Below are positions 8,598-17,102 of a stretch of DNA of 64,000 bases, piece after piece. The notes beneath the pieces were generated by a model, which was not told the origin of the DNA, made no database searches, and saw only the letters and a program-made list of their open reading frames with translations. Both the position numbers and the translations under genes were made by a program. Where the stretch lies: contig NZ_AMQH01000002.1 of assembly GCF_000300195.1 (NCBI RefSeq), forward strand, positions 62,001 through 126,000, in the 5' to 3' direction. The stretch is from Clostridium tunisiense TJ. Its GTDB lineage: Bacteria; Bacillota; Clostridia; Clostridiales; Clostridiaceae. Each line of letters begins with the position of its first letter. Position 1 is the first letter of the stretch.

Positions 8598-10028
8598 TTA
8601 TAAGTCGTAGTAAAGTTCAAACTCAATTGGTGATGGAACTTTAGCTATTTTCATAACTTCTTTATCATATTTAAACTTAATCCAGTTGTTGATGAAGTGT
8701 TTATCAAATACTCCATCTTTAAGTAAAAACTCATGATCCTTTTTTAATTCTTCAAGAGCTTCTTCTAAAGAAGTTGGAAGAGCTTCTATTTTGTTTCTTT
8801 CTTCTTCTGGCATATCAAATACATTTATATCAAAAGGTCCAAATCCTGCTTCTGTTGGGTCTATTTTATTTAAGATTCCATCGATACCAGCCATTAAAAG
8901 TGCAGAATATGCTAAGTAAGGGTTAGCTGTTGCATCTGAAGGTCTGAACTCAAATCTACGCTTCTCTGGGTTTTTTACATAACCAGGAATTCTTATAACT
9001 GAGCTTCTATTTCCTGTGGCAAAGCATATTGATACTGGTGCTTCAAAACCTGGAACTAATCTCTTATATGAGTTTGTAGATGGGTTAGTGAAGGCTAATA
9101 AAGCTTTAGAATGTCTTAAAATACCTCCTATGAAGTATAATGCTTCTTGGCTTAATTTTGAATACCCCTTCTCATCATAGAATAAGTTCCCTCCATTTTT
9201 CTTAAGAAGCATATGAACATGCATTCCGCTTCCTGCTTCACCATAAAGAGGTTTAGGCATAAAGGTAGCAGTTTTTCCGTGTCTTACTGCTTCATTTTTA
9301 ATTACATATTTAGCTATCATTGTAGCATCAGCCATTCTTCTCATTTCACCTAATTCTACTTCTAGCTCTAATTGACCAGCTGCTCCTACTTCATGATGGT
9401 GGTATTTCACATCCACTCCCATGCTTTCAAGCTTTAAAGTCATTTCACTTCTTAAATCATTATTTAAATCATAAGGTAAATCCCTGTGATATCCTCTTTG
9501 GAAAGGAACTTTGTATCCATAGTTTTCTTCTTTTTCGTTAGTATTCCAATAAGCCTGCTTAGAATCAATTGTTACTTCTTGATGGTTATTCTTAGCTTCA
9601 AAACTAATATGATCGAATAAATAGAACTCAAACTCTGGTCCTATTACAAATTCATCAGCTATACCAGTTTTCTTTAAGAACTCCTCAGCTTTCTCAGCTA
9701 CAAATCTAGGATCTCCACTAAATCTTCCTTCTTCTTTTCCTACAGTATAAATGTTTGCAATCATAGTTACAGTTGGAACCTTGCAATATGTATCAACAAA
9801 AGCAGTAGTTAAATCTGGTATAAAGCACATATCTGAGTTTTCTATGCTTGAATATCCATAACTTGAACCATCAAAACCTATACCTTCTTCAAAAACTTTC
9901 TCGTTTAATCTTTCCACAGGAATTGAAAGATGGTTCCATCTTCCTGGTAATGTAACTACCTTAAAATCAATTATTTTAATTCCATTTTCTTTAACAAAAC
10001 TTTCTAGTTCGTTAAAATTCTTAAACAT
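8598..10028 (-). CDS. glnA: Glutamine synthetase type I, beta-like with Phe at the adenylylation site
   Basis: This 476-residue enzyme makes glutamine from glutamate, ammonia and ATP. Key motifs are GFDGSSYGY, the metal-binding GPEFEFYLFD, HHHEVGAAGQLELE, GSGMHVHMLL and NRSSVIRIPGYV. The internal segment after EFYLFD is long (about 25 extra residues), and the C-terminus ends PIEFELYYDL. Both features are like the GSI-beta class of E. coli rather than the Bacillus GSI-alpha class. The loop equivalent to E. coli Tyr397 (LYDLPPEE) reads VFDMPEEE with Phe404, so adenylylation is not possible. Start supported by AAGGAAG; promoter at 10076-10104. Confidence 0.95.
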   Translation of the reverse strand: MFKNFNELESFVKENGIKIIDFKVVTLPGRWNHLSIPVERLNEKVFEEGIGFDGSSYGYSSIENSDMCFIPDLTTAFVDTYCKVPTVTMIANIYTVGKEEGRFSGDPRFVAEKAEEFLKKTGIADEFVIGPEFEFYLFDHISFEAKNNHQEVTIDSKQAYWNTNEKEENYGYKVPFQRGYHRDLPYDLNNDLRSEMTLKLESMGVDVKYHHHEVGAAGQLELEVELGEMRRMADATMIAKYVIKNEAVRHGKTATFMPKPLYGEAGSGMHVHMLLKKNGGNLFYDEKGYSKLSQEALYFIGGILRHSKALLAFTNPSTNSYKRLVPGFEAPVSICFATGNRSSVIRIPGYVKNPEKRRFEFRPSDATANPYLAYSALLMAGIDGILNKIDPTEAGFGPFDINVFDMPEEERNKIEALPTSLEEALEELKKDHEFLLKDGVFDKHFINNWIKFKYDKEVMKIAKVPSPIEFELYYDL

Positions 10029-10075
10029 AAAATTCTTCCTTCTTCCTTAAAATATTTCGAATTTTCGCCATTTTC

Positions 10076-10104
10076 AGTATAATACAACGTAATGCTGTAT
10101 TCAA
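10076..10104 (-). promoter_or_regulatory. Promoter of glnA with an overlapping inverted repeat
   Basis: On the minus strand TTGAAT (10099-10104) and TATACT (10076-10081) are 17 bp apart, 48 bp upstream of the start. The spacer contains an inverted repeat AATACA-N9-TGTATT that could be an operator. It is not the usual GlnR form (TGTNA-N7-TNACA). Confidence 0.55.
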
Positions 10105-10225
10105 ATCCCATCTAGTTCTTTAAAACCCAGTTTAACCATATTTATGAAAAATATCTCTCTATATATTCTTTTTATGAAGTTTTTCTTTCATTTTTACTCC
10201 AAATTTATATGTTTCCTATATAAAA

Positions 10226-10274
10226 AAAGGAACTGCTCAACATGTATTCTTGTGAATTGTGAGACAGTCCTTTA
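10226..10274 (-). terminator. Terminator of the PHP phosphoesterase gene
   Basis: The stem pairs 10227-10236 with 10265-10273 (one bulge), with a second CTCA/TGAG pairing inside. A run of seven T follows in the minus direction. The rest of the gap up to 10337 holds nothing recognised. Confidence 0.75.
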
Positions 10275-10337
10275 ATATTATTAATTCATAATGCTGATTA
10301 TCCTAAAGGATATTACTTTATTTTCAAGAAACCTTAC

Positions 10338-11051
10338 CTAAGAAGAATTTTTCAATTTAACTAACTTTTTAGTTGATATTTCCTTTAAAAATGTATCTAT
10401 TTCCTTCCCCTCTAACCAGACTGCCCCAATGAGACCATGTTTAAAATCTACTTGCTTATTTGTGTGAAAATCTGAACCAGCAGTATAGAAACAATTCTTC
10501 TCTCTACAAAGCTTTAAGAAGTATTTTGTATCTTCCTTGGTATTTCTAAAATACTTTGCTTCAATTCCTTGAAAATCCATAGATATCACATCCATAACAT
10601 ACTTTTTATTTATAATTACTGGGTGTGCTAATACTACTGTTGCACCAAAATGCTTCAATATTTTTATGCCACTTTCCACTGATAATTTTCCACTATCTAA
10701 TTTCACTTCAACAGTTCCTCTTAATAACCTTTGTATTTGCTTAGTTTTTCTGGATTTTACAAGCTTTAAAATCTTCTTAAAAACTTCACTTTTATATCCA
10801 TCCTCATTAAAGTAACCTAGAATATGAACACGACTTCCTCTATATCTAGTTGAAAGTTCTACTCCTGGAATAACCATAACTCCATGTTTTTCTCCTGCGA
10901 TTACTGCTTCCTCTACTCCAGCCATAGTATTATGGTCAGTCAATGCTATTATGTCCACCCCTTGTTCCTTTGCAAATTGAACTACCTCACAAGGTTTTAG
11001 ACAGCCATCAGAGACCGTGGAATGTATATGAAAATCCCCTTTTACAAACAT
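10338..11051 (-). CDS. PHP-domain metal-dependent phosphoesterase
   Basis: This 237-residue protein shows the PHP motifs in order: DFHIHSTVSDG (motif 1), ALTDHNTMAG (motif 2), VIPGVELS (motif 3), AHPVI, and C-terminal GSDFH (motif 4). Proteins of this stand-alone type (YciV/RNase AM-like) hydrolyse phosphate esters, including 3',5'-nucleoside bisphosphates in characterised members. The specific substrate here cannot be read from the sequence. GAGGT precedes the ATG. It is cytoplasmic and monocistronic. Confidence 0.88.
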   Translation of the reverse strand: MFVKGDFHIHSTVSDGCLKPCEVVQFAKEQGVDIIALTDHNTMAGVEEAVIAGEKHGVMVIPGVELSTRYRGSRVHILGYFNEDGYKSEVFKKILKLVKSRKTKQIQRLLRGTVEVKLDSGKLSVESGIKILKHFGATVVLAHPVIINKKYVMDVISMDFQGIEAKYFRNTKEDTKYFLKLCREKNCFYTAGSDFHTNKQVDFKHGLIGAVWLEGKEIDTFLKEISTKKLVKLKNSS

Positions 11052-11282
11052 TTAACTACCTCACATATTGTTATAATACATATTATTTGCTTTTATCTAA
11101 CTTTGATATAAAAACTTTTTCAATTCTAATGTTTTTAGTTCATCCTTAAATTTTGTTATAAATGATAATTTATATCCTTATCTAATATAGTGACTTAATT
11201 TCAAAAACTACTATAACATTTACATCTTTACAAAATTCCACAATGAACGCTTTTTCTAAAACTTACCACAATGTACTTAAAA

Positions 11283-11822
11283 TCATTTTTTCTTAAACCA
11301 TTTATAATACAAATCTGGTCTTAATGCTTTAACATGGTCTAAAAACTTTGTCTTATAGCCAAGTTTATCTAACTCCTCTAAAATCCTTCTTGGAAAAGTG
11401 GTTTTTTCCTTCATTGCTCTTGCAGTATCTATTACTCTAAAATAACTACAGGAAGTTATAAATATATGAAACAACATGGTATCTTGTCTTTTATATCCTA
11501 CCTTCCCTAAAGCTTCATATACATCTATAACTTTCAGAGAAATTTCCCTTGTTAGGGGATTGTGCATTAAATACTTATCAAGTTCAATACCATGAATGCA
11601 CTCTCTTATAATATACTTATACCCATAGTCATAGAGTTTAGGAAAATGAGGATCCTCTTGAGCCATTTTTAAAGTCCTTATTTCCTTTCTACAAGAATCC
11701 GGATTTTTAAAAATCTTTATACAGGTTTTAGAGTCAATTTTATATACTTTGCCTTGGCTTCCAGCTCCTAAAAGCTCTAACTTTTCAATATCATATCCTC
11801 CATATTTTTTAATAAAAATCAC
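11283..11822 (-). CDS. Protein kinase-like protein with degenerate catalytic loop (YrzF-like)
   Basis: This 179-residue protein has the N-lobe of a Ser/Thr kinase: glycine loop LGAGSQGKVYKI, VAIK-type lysine in CIKIFK, and a helix-C glutamate in CRKEIRTLK. The C-lobe is short. In the catalytic-loop place it has YKRQDTMLFHIFIT in place of HRDLKPEN, and VIDTA in place of DFG. An aspartate is present at both points, but the metal-binding Asn is not. It may be an atypical kinase or a pseudokinase. It resembles short Firmicute kinases such as B. subtilis YrzF. No substrate gene is adjacent. Confidence 0.72.
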   Translation of the reverse strand: MIFIKKYGGYDIEKLELLGAGSQGKVYKIDSKTCIKIFKNPDSCRKEIRTLKMAQEDPHFPKLYDYGYKYIIRECIHGIELDKYLMHNPLTREISLKVIDVYEALGKVGYKRQDTMLFHIFITSCSYFRVIDTARAMKEKTTFPRRILEELDKLGYKTKFLDHVKALRPDLYYKWFKKK

Positions 11823-11883
11823 CTACTATAATTGTTAACCTTATTATCAGTATATGATGGTTATAAAAACAGGGCACAATAAA

Positions 11884-11923
11884 AACCTCTGATAAGTCGT
11901 GTTTAAACTTCTTATCAGAGGTT
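11884..11923 (-). terminator. Terminator of dsdA
   Basis: A 13-bp perfect stem (11884-11896 with 11911-11923) is followed by TTT(T)ATTG in the minus direction. Confidence 0.8.
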
Positions 11924-11933
11924 ACATATTTTC

Positions 11934-13310
11934 TTATTTTATCTGTTCTTCATTTAATAATTCCTTACCTACCCCATAATACTTCATCATTTCATTCTTA
12001 GGAACCATACTTCCCCCTGTAGCCCAAGCTATATGAGTGGAGTTTTCCATTTTGCTTTCTAAATTATTATTTCTAATATAAGCGGCTCCTTCTTGGCTTT
12101 TAAATAACTTAACTATCCCAGGCATACCTGCTAAGGCTGAAGGTTCAAGGTAAATCCTCTCTGTATCTGCAAGTGTGCTTAATAATTTATAAAGCTGTTT
12201 ATCTTCTACAGTATAAATCCCACTTAAAAGTTCTTCCATGACCTTCCCTATAAATCCTGAAGCTCTTCCTACCGCAAGTCCATCTGCAATAGTTACATTA
12301 TCTATACCAAAGTCTTGTACAGAAACTTTATTATGCTCTCCTGTACTCATTCCCACAAGCATACAGGGTGAATGAGTGGGTTCTGCAAAAAAGCAATGAA
12401 CATTATTTTGAAATATAAGTTTAAGTCCAAAGGCAACTCCACCAGGACCTCCCCCCACACCACATGGAAGATATACAAATAAAGGATGACTATCATCTAC
12501 TAATACCTTCATTTCCTCTAATTGATTTTTAAGTCTTAGAGCTGCTACAGCATAACCTAAAAATAAATCCTTAGAATTTTCATCATCTATAAAATAGCTA
12601 CTTACATCCATTTCTGATAACTTTCTTCCCTCTTCTACAGCCTTACTGTAATCAGATTCATACTCTACTACTGTTACACCTTTGCTTCTTAAAAGATCTT
12701 TTTTCCACTGTTTTGCATCTGCAGACATATGCACTGTAACCTTAAAGCCTAATTTTGCACTGATAATTCCAATACTAAGCCCTAAGTTTCCTGTAGAACC
12801 CACTGCTATTGAATAATCAGAAAAAAATCTCCTGAATTGGTCACTGGAAATTATTGTGTAGTCATCTTCTTCCTTTAATATTCCTTCTTTTATCGCTAAA
12901 CTCTCAGCATGTTTTAAGACTTCATAAATTCCGCCTCTAGCCTTAATTGAACCTGAGATAGGAAGGTGACTATCACACTTTAGCAATAAAGCCCCCAATA
13001 ATTGCACATGATGCAGCTTTTCTATTCTATGTTTCATTTCTCTAACTTTTAGAATTGGCGATTCAATAATTCCCTTTGTGCTTTCTGTTTCAGGAAACAC
13101 CTTAGCAATAAAAGGTGCAAACCTCTTTAATCTAGCCTCTGCATCCTTTACCTCTTCTTCAGTTATATTTATATTTTTCATAGCCTCGCTAAAACTCTTA
13201 TGCCCTGGATTTAGCCAAAGTACTTCTTTAGTATCCATAACTTCTTTTAATATAGGATATTCCTCTATCCATTGTAGTTTTGATTTCCCCATAATTAAAT
13301 TATTTACCAT
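11934..13310 (-). CDS. dsdA: D-serine dehydratase (D-serine ammonia-lyase)
   Basis: This 458-residue PLP enzyme converts D-serine to pyruvate and ammonia. The PLP-binding lysine lies in SGSIKARGG, the phosphate-binding glycine loop is [10 protein letters not shown], and [15 protein letters not shown] [13 protein letters not shown] contacts the cofactor. Length and the C-terminal [13 protein letters not shown] are typical of DsdA. The ATG has AAGGGGA 8 bases upstream. No dsdC or dsdX homologue is adjacent; the neighbouring exporter is of another family. It could feed on D-serine from peptidoglycan or the environment. Confidence 0.93.
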   Translation of the reverse strand: MVNNLIMGKSKLQWIEEYPILKEVMDTKEVLWLNPGHKSFSEAMKNINITEEEVKDAEARLKRFAPFIAKVFPETESTKGIIESPILKVREMKHRIEKLHHVQLLGALLLKCDSHLPISGSIKARGGIYEVLKHAESLAIKEGILKEEDDYTIISSDQFRRFFSDYSIAVGSTGNLGLSIGIISAKLGFKVTVHMSADAKQWKKDLLRSKGVTVVEYESDYSKAVEEGRKLSEMDVSSYFIDDENSKDLFLGYAVAALRLKNQLEEMKVLVDDSHPLFVYLPCGVGGGPGGVAFGLKLIFQNNVHCFFAEPTHSPCMLVGMSTGEHNKVSVQDFGIDNVTIADGLAVGRASGFIGKVMEELLSGIYTVEDKQLYKLLSTLADTERIYLEPSALAGMPGIVKLFKSQEGAAYIRNNNLESKMENSTHIAWATGGSMVPKNEMMKYYGVGKELLNEEQIK

Positions 13311-13498
13311 TTACACATCCCCTTAATATAAAATACATCAATAACTCTTCTCTCCTATAATTATATAACTATATCTACATCGTAAAAACCTTAAAGCATA
13401 AATTAAGTACTAGATTTGTCAATATTCTTTAATAGATAATAGCTTACTATAATACTTCCATGAAGTTTATCTTTTCACTTTCATCAACAATTTAAAAA

Positions 13499-13533
13499 GA
13501 AAATCCCTACTAAATTGCATTAGTAAGGATTTT
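13499..13533 (-). terminator. Terminator of the DHA2 exporter gene
   Basis: A stem of AAAATCC-TACTAA pairing with TTAGTA-GGATTTT (one mismatch) has a 7-base loop, ending 27 bp past the stop. Confidence 0.7.
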
Positions 13534-13559
13534 ATATACTTATCAACTTCTATAAATAT

Positions 13560-15023
13560 CTAACTTGCTATATCTTTTGTAAAACTTTCAGCTGATAACT
13601 TTTTTTTATTTTTACTTCCATATAATCTTACTGCCGTTAATACAGCTCCTAGTGCACATATACTTGCTGCCGTAATATACACATAGGTCATTCCAAAAAC
13701 AAATATATCCTCTCTTCCTGAAACATAGCTAAAAACTGGATATCCAATCTTGTAACTCATACGATTATATAAAATACTTGTGGATAAGGACACTCCTATA
13801 ACCATACCTAAGTTTCTTATTAAAGCATTAACGCTTCCTGCTATACCAAGCTTGTGCTTTGGCACTGTTGACATAACCAAGGAGTTGTTTGGAGATTGAA
13901 ATAACCCATTACCTATAGACATGATAGCCACAAAGCCTATCATAACCCAAGGACTTGAATACTGATTTAAAGTAGACATAAGGAATAATCCTGTACTTGT
14001 AAAAACAAGTCCTAAGAAGGTTAATAATTCTGATCCTATCTTATCTGATAAATATCCACTTATAGGTGCCACTATAGACAAGATTAATGGATACACCATC
14101 ATAAATAACCCCGTAATTTCTGGTGGTAACTTCAATACATTCTGCAAATAAAAAGGTTGCATTATATTAGAAGCTCCAATGGCTATAAAGGATGTAAAGG
14201 CACAGAATATACTAAGAGAAAATAATGGATTATGAAAGATTTTAAGGTCTAATAAAGGTACTTGAAGTTTTCTCTCTACAATAATAAATAATGCAAAGGA
14301 GAAAATCGATATAATAAAGCCTAATAAAATAACAGGACTTGTGTATCCAAGATGTTGTCCAAAGGTTAAAGAACAAATTAAAGCTATTACTGTAATATTA
14401 AATAATGCTGCTCCCTTTAAGTCAAAGCTTTCCACTTTTGATGAAACATCCTTAGGAAAGTTCTTCGTTGCCCAAAAGAAAGTAAACACACCTATTGGAA
14501 GATTTATAAGGAAAATATATTTCCAGCTTACTAAGGATATAATAAAGCCTCCAAGTGGTGGGCCCACCATAGTTCCTAAGGCTACAAAGGTTCCTGAAAC
14601 CCCTAAAGCCCTTCCTCTTTCATTAGTAGGAAACACATGAGTAATTATTCCTTGACTAGTAGACATAGTTGCTGCCGCACCAATAGCTTGTACAATTCTA
14701 GCTATAACTAATACTCCTAAGGAGTTTGTGATTCCACACAATAAGGACCCTATAGTGAACAAAATAATACCAAACTTAAATATAGTAGTTTTCCCTTTGA
14801 TATCCCCTAATCTTCCAAAAATTAAAATGGTAGAAGATATCACTATTAAATAGCTTGTAACCACCCACTCTATGGAAGCCATGGTTACTCCAAGCTTATT
14901 TGCCATCACTGGTAAAGCTACATTTACAATACTGCTATCTAAGCAAGACATAAAGGTCATCAAAACTACATTAAATAAAATAATCCACCTATTTTTAATT
15001 AAGCTTTCACTTGAATTGCTCAT
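13560..15023 (-). CDS. MFS multidrug exporter, DHA2 (EmrB/QacA, 14-helix) family
   Basis: This 487-residue protein has about 14 hydrophobic segments. The DHA2 signature LDSSIVNVALP lies in helix 1, GRLGDIKGK is the motif A loop, and a motif C-like GTMVGPPLGG lies in helix 5. Such proteins export lipophilic drugs by proton antiport. The MarR-family gene immediately upstream on the same strand (with a small repeat element between) is the likely regulator of this exporter, a common arrangement. The actual substrate is unknown. Confidence 0.9.
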   Translation of the reverse strand: MSNSSESLIKNRWIILFNVVLMTFMSCLDSSIVNVALPVMANKLGVTMASIEWVVTSYLIVISSTILIFGRLGDIKGKTTIFKFGIILFTIGSLLCGITNSLGVLVIARIVQAIGAAATMSTSQGIITHVFPTNERGRALGVSGTFVALGTMVGPPLGGFIISLVSWKYIFLINLPIGVFTFFWATKNFPKDVSSKVESFDLKGAALFNITVIALICSLTFGQHLGYTSPVILLGFIISIFSFALFIIVERKLQVPLLDLKIFHNPLFSLSIFCAFTSFIAIGASNIMQPFYLQNVLKLPPEITGLFMMVYPLILSIVAPISGYLSDKIGSELLTFLGLVFTSTGLFLMSTLNQYSSPWVMIGFVAIMSIGNGLFQSPNNSLVMSTVPKHKLGIAGSVNALIRNLGMVIGVSLSTSILYNRMSYKIGYPVFSYVSGREDIFVFGMTYVYITAASICALGAVLTAVRLYGSKNKKKLSAESFTKDIAS

Positions 15024-15068
15024 AAATTAATCTCCTTCTTCTGTTTTTTCCTTATGTTTCTTTGTCTT

Positions 15069-15246
15069 AGGCATCTTCAAAAAAATAAATAAGTCAGTAT
15101 GTTAGTCTATTTTGTGTTATACTACGTCAACAGAACCCTTAGATAGCACTACTATCTAAGGAACCTATTTCCTTGTCTGCACAAGCTTGCTTGTGAACTC
15201 AAAATATCCTTCACATCTTTGACTATTATTTATTTTCAGATGCCCT
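15069..15246 (-). repeat. MITE-like element, copy 1 (178 bp)
   Basis: The element has imperfect terminal inverted repeats beginning AGGCATCT, with inner palindromes CACAAGC-AA-GCTTGTG and a 14-bp hairpin. In reverse orientation it is about as long as, and clearly homologous to, the copy at 18021-18215. It lies between marR and the exporter gene. Its end overlaps the 3' end of marR and supplies that gene's last residues (ASENK) and its stop codon. It contains no ORF and is probably mobilised in trans. Confidence 0.8.
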
Positions 15247-15657
15247 ACTCAAAACTTTGCTTAACATTTCTTCAAGTAATGCCTCCTCATCTTTTGAAAG
15301 GTCCTTAGTTATTATTTTAATCCATTGCTGAATTTCTTTTTTTATTTCAGGAACTATAGCTCTTCCCTTTTCAGTAAGATAAAGCTTGTAGGCCCGTGAA
15401 TCCTTCTCATCTTCCTTCTTTTCTATATACTCAAGGTCTATTAACTTTTTTATAGACCTTGCTGACATTGCCTTGTCTACATTAAGCTCTCTGCTAATTT
15501 CATTTTGATTTATTCCTTCTTTTCTATAAAGTACAAGGAGAAAAGGATAAGTTCCACTGGTTAAATTCAATTTTACCATTGCCTCATCTGTATAACTCTG
15601 TGTAATTCTAGAAATAGTATTTACAAATTTAATTAAGGCTCTATTTTCCTCTGACAT
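15226..15657 (-). CDS. MarR-family transcriptional regulator
   Basis: This 143-residue protein has the winged-helix MarR fold: RITQSYTDEAMVKLNLT, then the DNA-reading helices in GINQNEISRELNVDKAMSARSIKKL, then the wing DSRAYKLYLTEKG. It lies upstream of and codirectional with the DHA2 exporter, so it probably represses the exporter. A TAGTTAACTA palindrome at 15746-15755 lies in its own upstream region, and a longer related palindrome at 15861-15886 faces the next gene. The last residues (ASENK) and stop are encoded by the end of the inserted repeat element, so the native C-terminus was replaced. Confidence 0.9.
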   Translation of the reverse strand: MSEENRALIKFVNTISRITQSYTDEAMVKLNLTSGTYPFLLVLYRKEGINQNEISRELNVDKAMSARSIKKLIDLEYIEKKEDEKDSRAYKLYLTEKGRAIVPEIKKEIQQWIKIITKDLSKDEEALLEEMLSKVLSRASENK

Positions 15658-15745
15658 ACCTTCACCTCTAAAAATTCAACATAATTTTTTAACTTTCACT
15701 ATATCTTTACAGTTTTCAAAATTGTAGGTAATCCCACTATAAATG

Positions 15746-15755
15746 TAGTTAACTA
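15746..15755. promoter_or_regulatory. Candidate MarR autoregulatory operator
   Basis: The perfect palindrome TAGTTAACTA lies 89 bp upstream of marR. It shares TAGTT/AACTA with the stronger palindrome at 15861-15886. A weak TTCAAT-17-TATAGT promoter on the minus strand would overlap it. Confidence 0.45.
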
Positions 15756-15860
15756 TCCATTGAAAATTACTAATCATAATCTTAATTTCTAAAACCTTTA
15801 CCTCATTCAATTACTAAAACATGAAATACTATACTTAAATTCCTATAATAAAAATACAAC

Positions 15861-15898
15861 AATATAGTTGATTAGTCAACTATATTTATACATATAAT
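15861..15898 (+). promoter_or_regulatory. Candidate MarR operator overlapping a plus-strand promoter
   Basis: 11-bp inverted arms, AATATAGTTGA and TCAACTATATT, are separated by TTAG (15861-15886). They are followed by TATAAT (15893-15898). The size and form fit a MarR dimer site. The -35 element (TTGATT, 19 bp from the -10) lies inside the palindrome, so binding would block the promoter of the small gene at 15993. Confidence 0.6.
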
Positions 15899-15992
15899 AC
15901 TTCTAAAGAGGAGAAAATAATTAAGCATTAGTGTATTAGCTTATGTTAAAACAATAGATGAAAAAATTAAAATAAAGAAAGGAGTGCTATAA

Positions 15993-16184
15993 ATGGATAA
16001 TAAAAATATGAAGGATTATGTTAAGTTTAATGAAACTAAAAGTGATCCTCAACTCCCTTTAGAACTAAGTTCAAAAATGAACTGGGGAAAGGATAAAAAT
16101 CCTCTTAATACATCTAAATCTAATAGTGATGTAGAAGAAGAAATAGATTTATCCTATAAAAATGGTAGTGGCTTAGAAACTTAG
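15993..16184 (+). CDS. Small hydrophilic protein of unknown function
   Basis: The protein has 63 residues, rich in Lys, Asn, Ser and acidic residues, without membrane segments or cysteines. The N-terminus MDNKNMKDYVKF and a central LPLELSSKMNWG are the most structured parts. I do not recognise the family. The ORF has AAAGGAG 8 bases before its ATG, an upstream promoter with a MarR-type palindrome, and its own terminator, so it is very likely a real gene. It may belong to the regulon of the divergent MarR protein. Confidence 0.65.
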   Translation: MDNKNMKDYVKFNETKSDPQLPLELSSKMNWGKDKNPLNTSKSNSDVEEEIDLSYKNGSGLET

Positions 16185-16207
16185 ATTTTTTCTAGATTTC
16201 TGTTTTT
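16175..16207 (+). terminator. Terminator of the small gene at 15993
   Basis: A stem AGAAAC-TTAGA with TCTAG-ATTTCT (16175-16185 with 16191-16201) is followed by seven T. It overlaps the stop codon. Confidence 0.65.
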
Positions 16208-16302
16208 TTAAGAAAGTATAGCTTACCTTCAACATATATAAAATTCTTTTTAGCATTTTAAAGCTTTTAGAAATAATTAAAATTCTATGTAGGAAAACTT
16301 TA

Positions 16303-16344
16303 AAAATCACTATGCTCTATATTTTCTTAGAGCATAGTGATTTT
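16303..16344. terminator. Terminator of the DsrE-like gene
   Basis: A perfect 17-bp stem (16303-16319 with 16328-16344) has an 8-base loop and A/T runs on both sides. It should work in both directions. Confidence 0.85.
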
Positions 16345-16368
16345 ATTAATTTACAGTCCATAACCGGT

Positions 16369-16893
16369 CTATATAAATAACTGCATATCAGAATTTAGAG
16401 CATCCTTTAAATACTCCTTTGCATCCACAATTTCTAGTTCCGGAATCATTTCCTCTTCTTTAAAACCCATTACTTCTACGGACATCTTACATCCATAGAA
16501 TTTCACACCTTTTTTTCTTGCTCCATTTAAAAAATCTATTAAATGAGGTGCCTTATCCTGATCCATCATTTTTAATAGCATTTCTTTTCCAACTCCAGCA
16601 AAATTCATCTTAGATAATGGTAGCTCCTCTGGTCCTTTGGGTGTCATCATTGAAAACATCTTCTCATATAAAGTTTTATCCTCGGAGGACAACTTTTCTG
16701 GATCCCTTAAAAGCATTAACCCCCAAAAGGCAAAAAACATTGTTACTTCAGCACCTAATTCTCTAGCTGAATTTGCCATTATTAATGCTGCTAGTGCTTT
16801 ATCATATTCTCCACTAAAAAGAACCATATTTACTTTCTTATTAGAAAACTCCTTCTCCTCATTACTTGTAAGCATGTTATCAGTATTGTTCAT
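16369..16893 (-). CDS. DsrE/DsrF-like small sulfur-relay-type protein (COG2210 type)
   Basis: This 174-residue protein has the DsrE-like fold: VNMVLFSGEYDKALAALIMA, then the hallmark FFAFWGLMLLR, and a late conserved cysteine in VKFYGCKMSVEVMG. Family members transfer persulfide sulfur or act as peroxiredoxin-like proteins. The FFxFWGL motif identifies the subgroup often annotated as peroxiredoxin family. It is cytoplasmic, with no signal peptide. It is monocistronic, and no sulfur-oxidation genes are nearby, so its physiological role is open. Confidence 0.82.
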   Translation of the reverse strand: MNNTDNMLTSNEEKEFSNKKVNMVLFSGEYDKALAALIMANSARELGAEVTMFFAFWGLMLLRDPEKLSSEDKTLYEKMFSMMTPKGPEELPLSKMNFAGVGKEMLLKMMDQDKAPHLIDFLNGARKKGVKFYGCKMSVEVMGFKEEEMIPELEIVDAKEYLKDALNSDMQLFI

Positions 16894-17036
16894 GAATACA
16901 ACTCCTTTGTATAAAATTAAAATAACTAAAGTTTATTAATGCTATAGCTTTCAGAGTAAAGACCTTGCATACATGGTTATTTTAAGTATTTACTAGATTT
17001 TTAATACAAAAGTTTAATAACTTTAGTTAAGAAAAT

Positions 17037-17080
17037 AAAAAGTGATAGATTACTGCATAAACAATAATCCATCACTTTTT
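17037..17080 (-). terminator. Terminator of the DUF368 gene
   Basis: The stem AAAAAGTGAT-AGATTA pairs with TAATCC-ATCACTTTTT. T and A runs lie on both sides, 23 bp past the stop. Confidence 0.8.
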
Positions 17081-17102
17081 TCATTTTATAAATTTCATTT
17101 AA

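Noticed and set aside
10082..10098. GlnR operator in the glnA promoter
   Set aside because: The inverted repeat has the order TACA-N9-TGTA, not the GlnR consensus TGTNA-N7-TNACA, so I list it only as an unassigned palindrome.
14341..14640. 99-codon plus-strand frame inside the DHA2 exporter
   Set aside because: Antisense shadow of a well-conserved coding region.
15069..15246. Reading the repeat as a terminator plus intergenic spacer
   Set aside because: Homologous copies with the same ends occur at three other places and in the opposite orientation, which a simple terminator would not explain.
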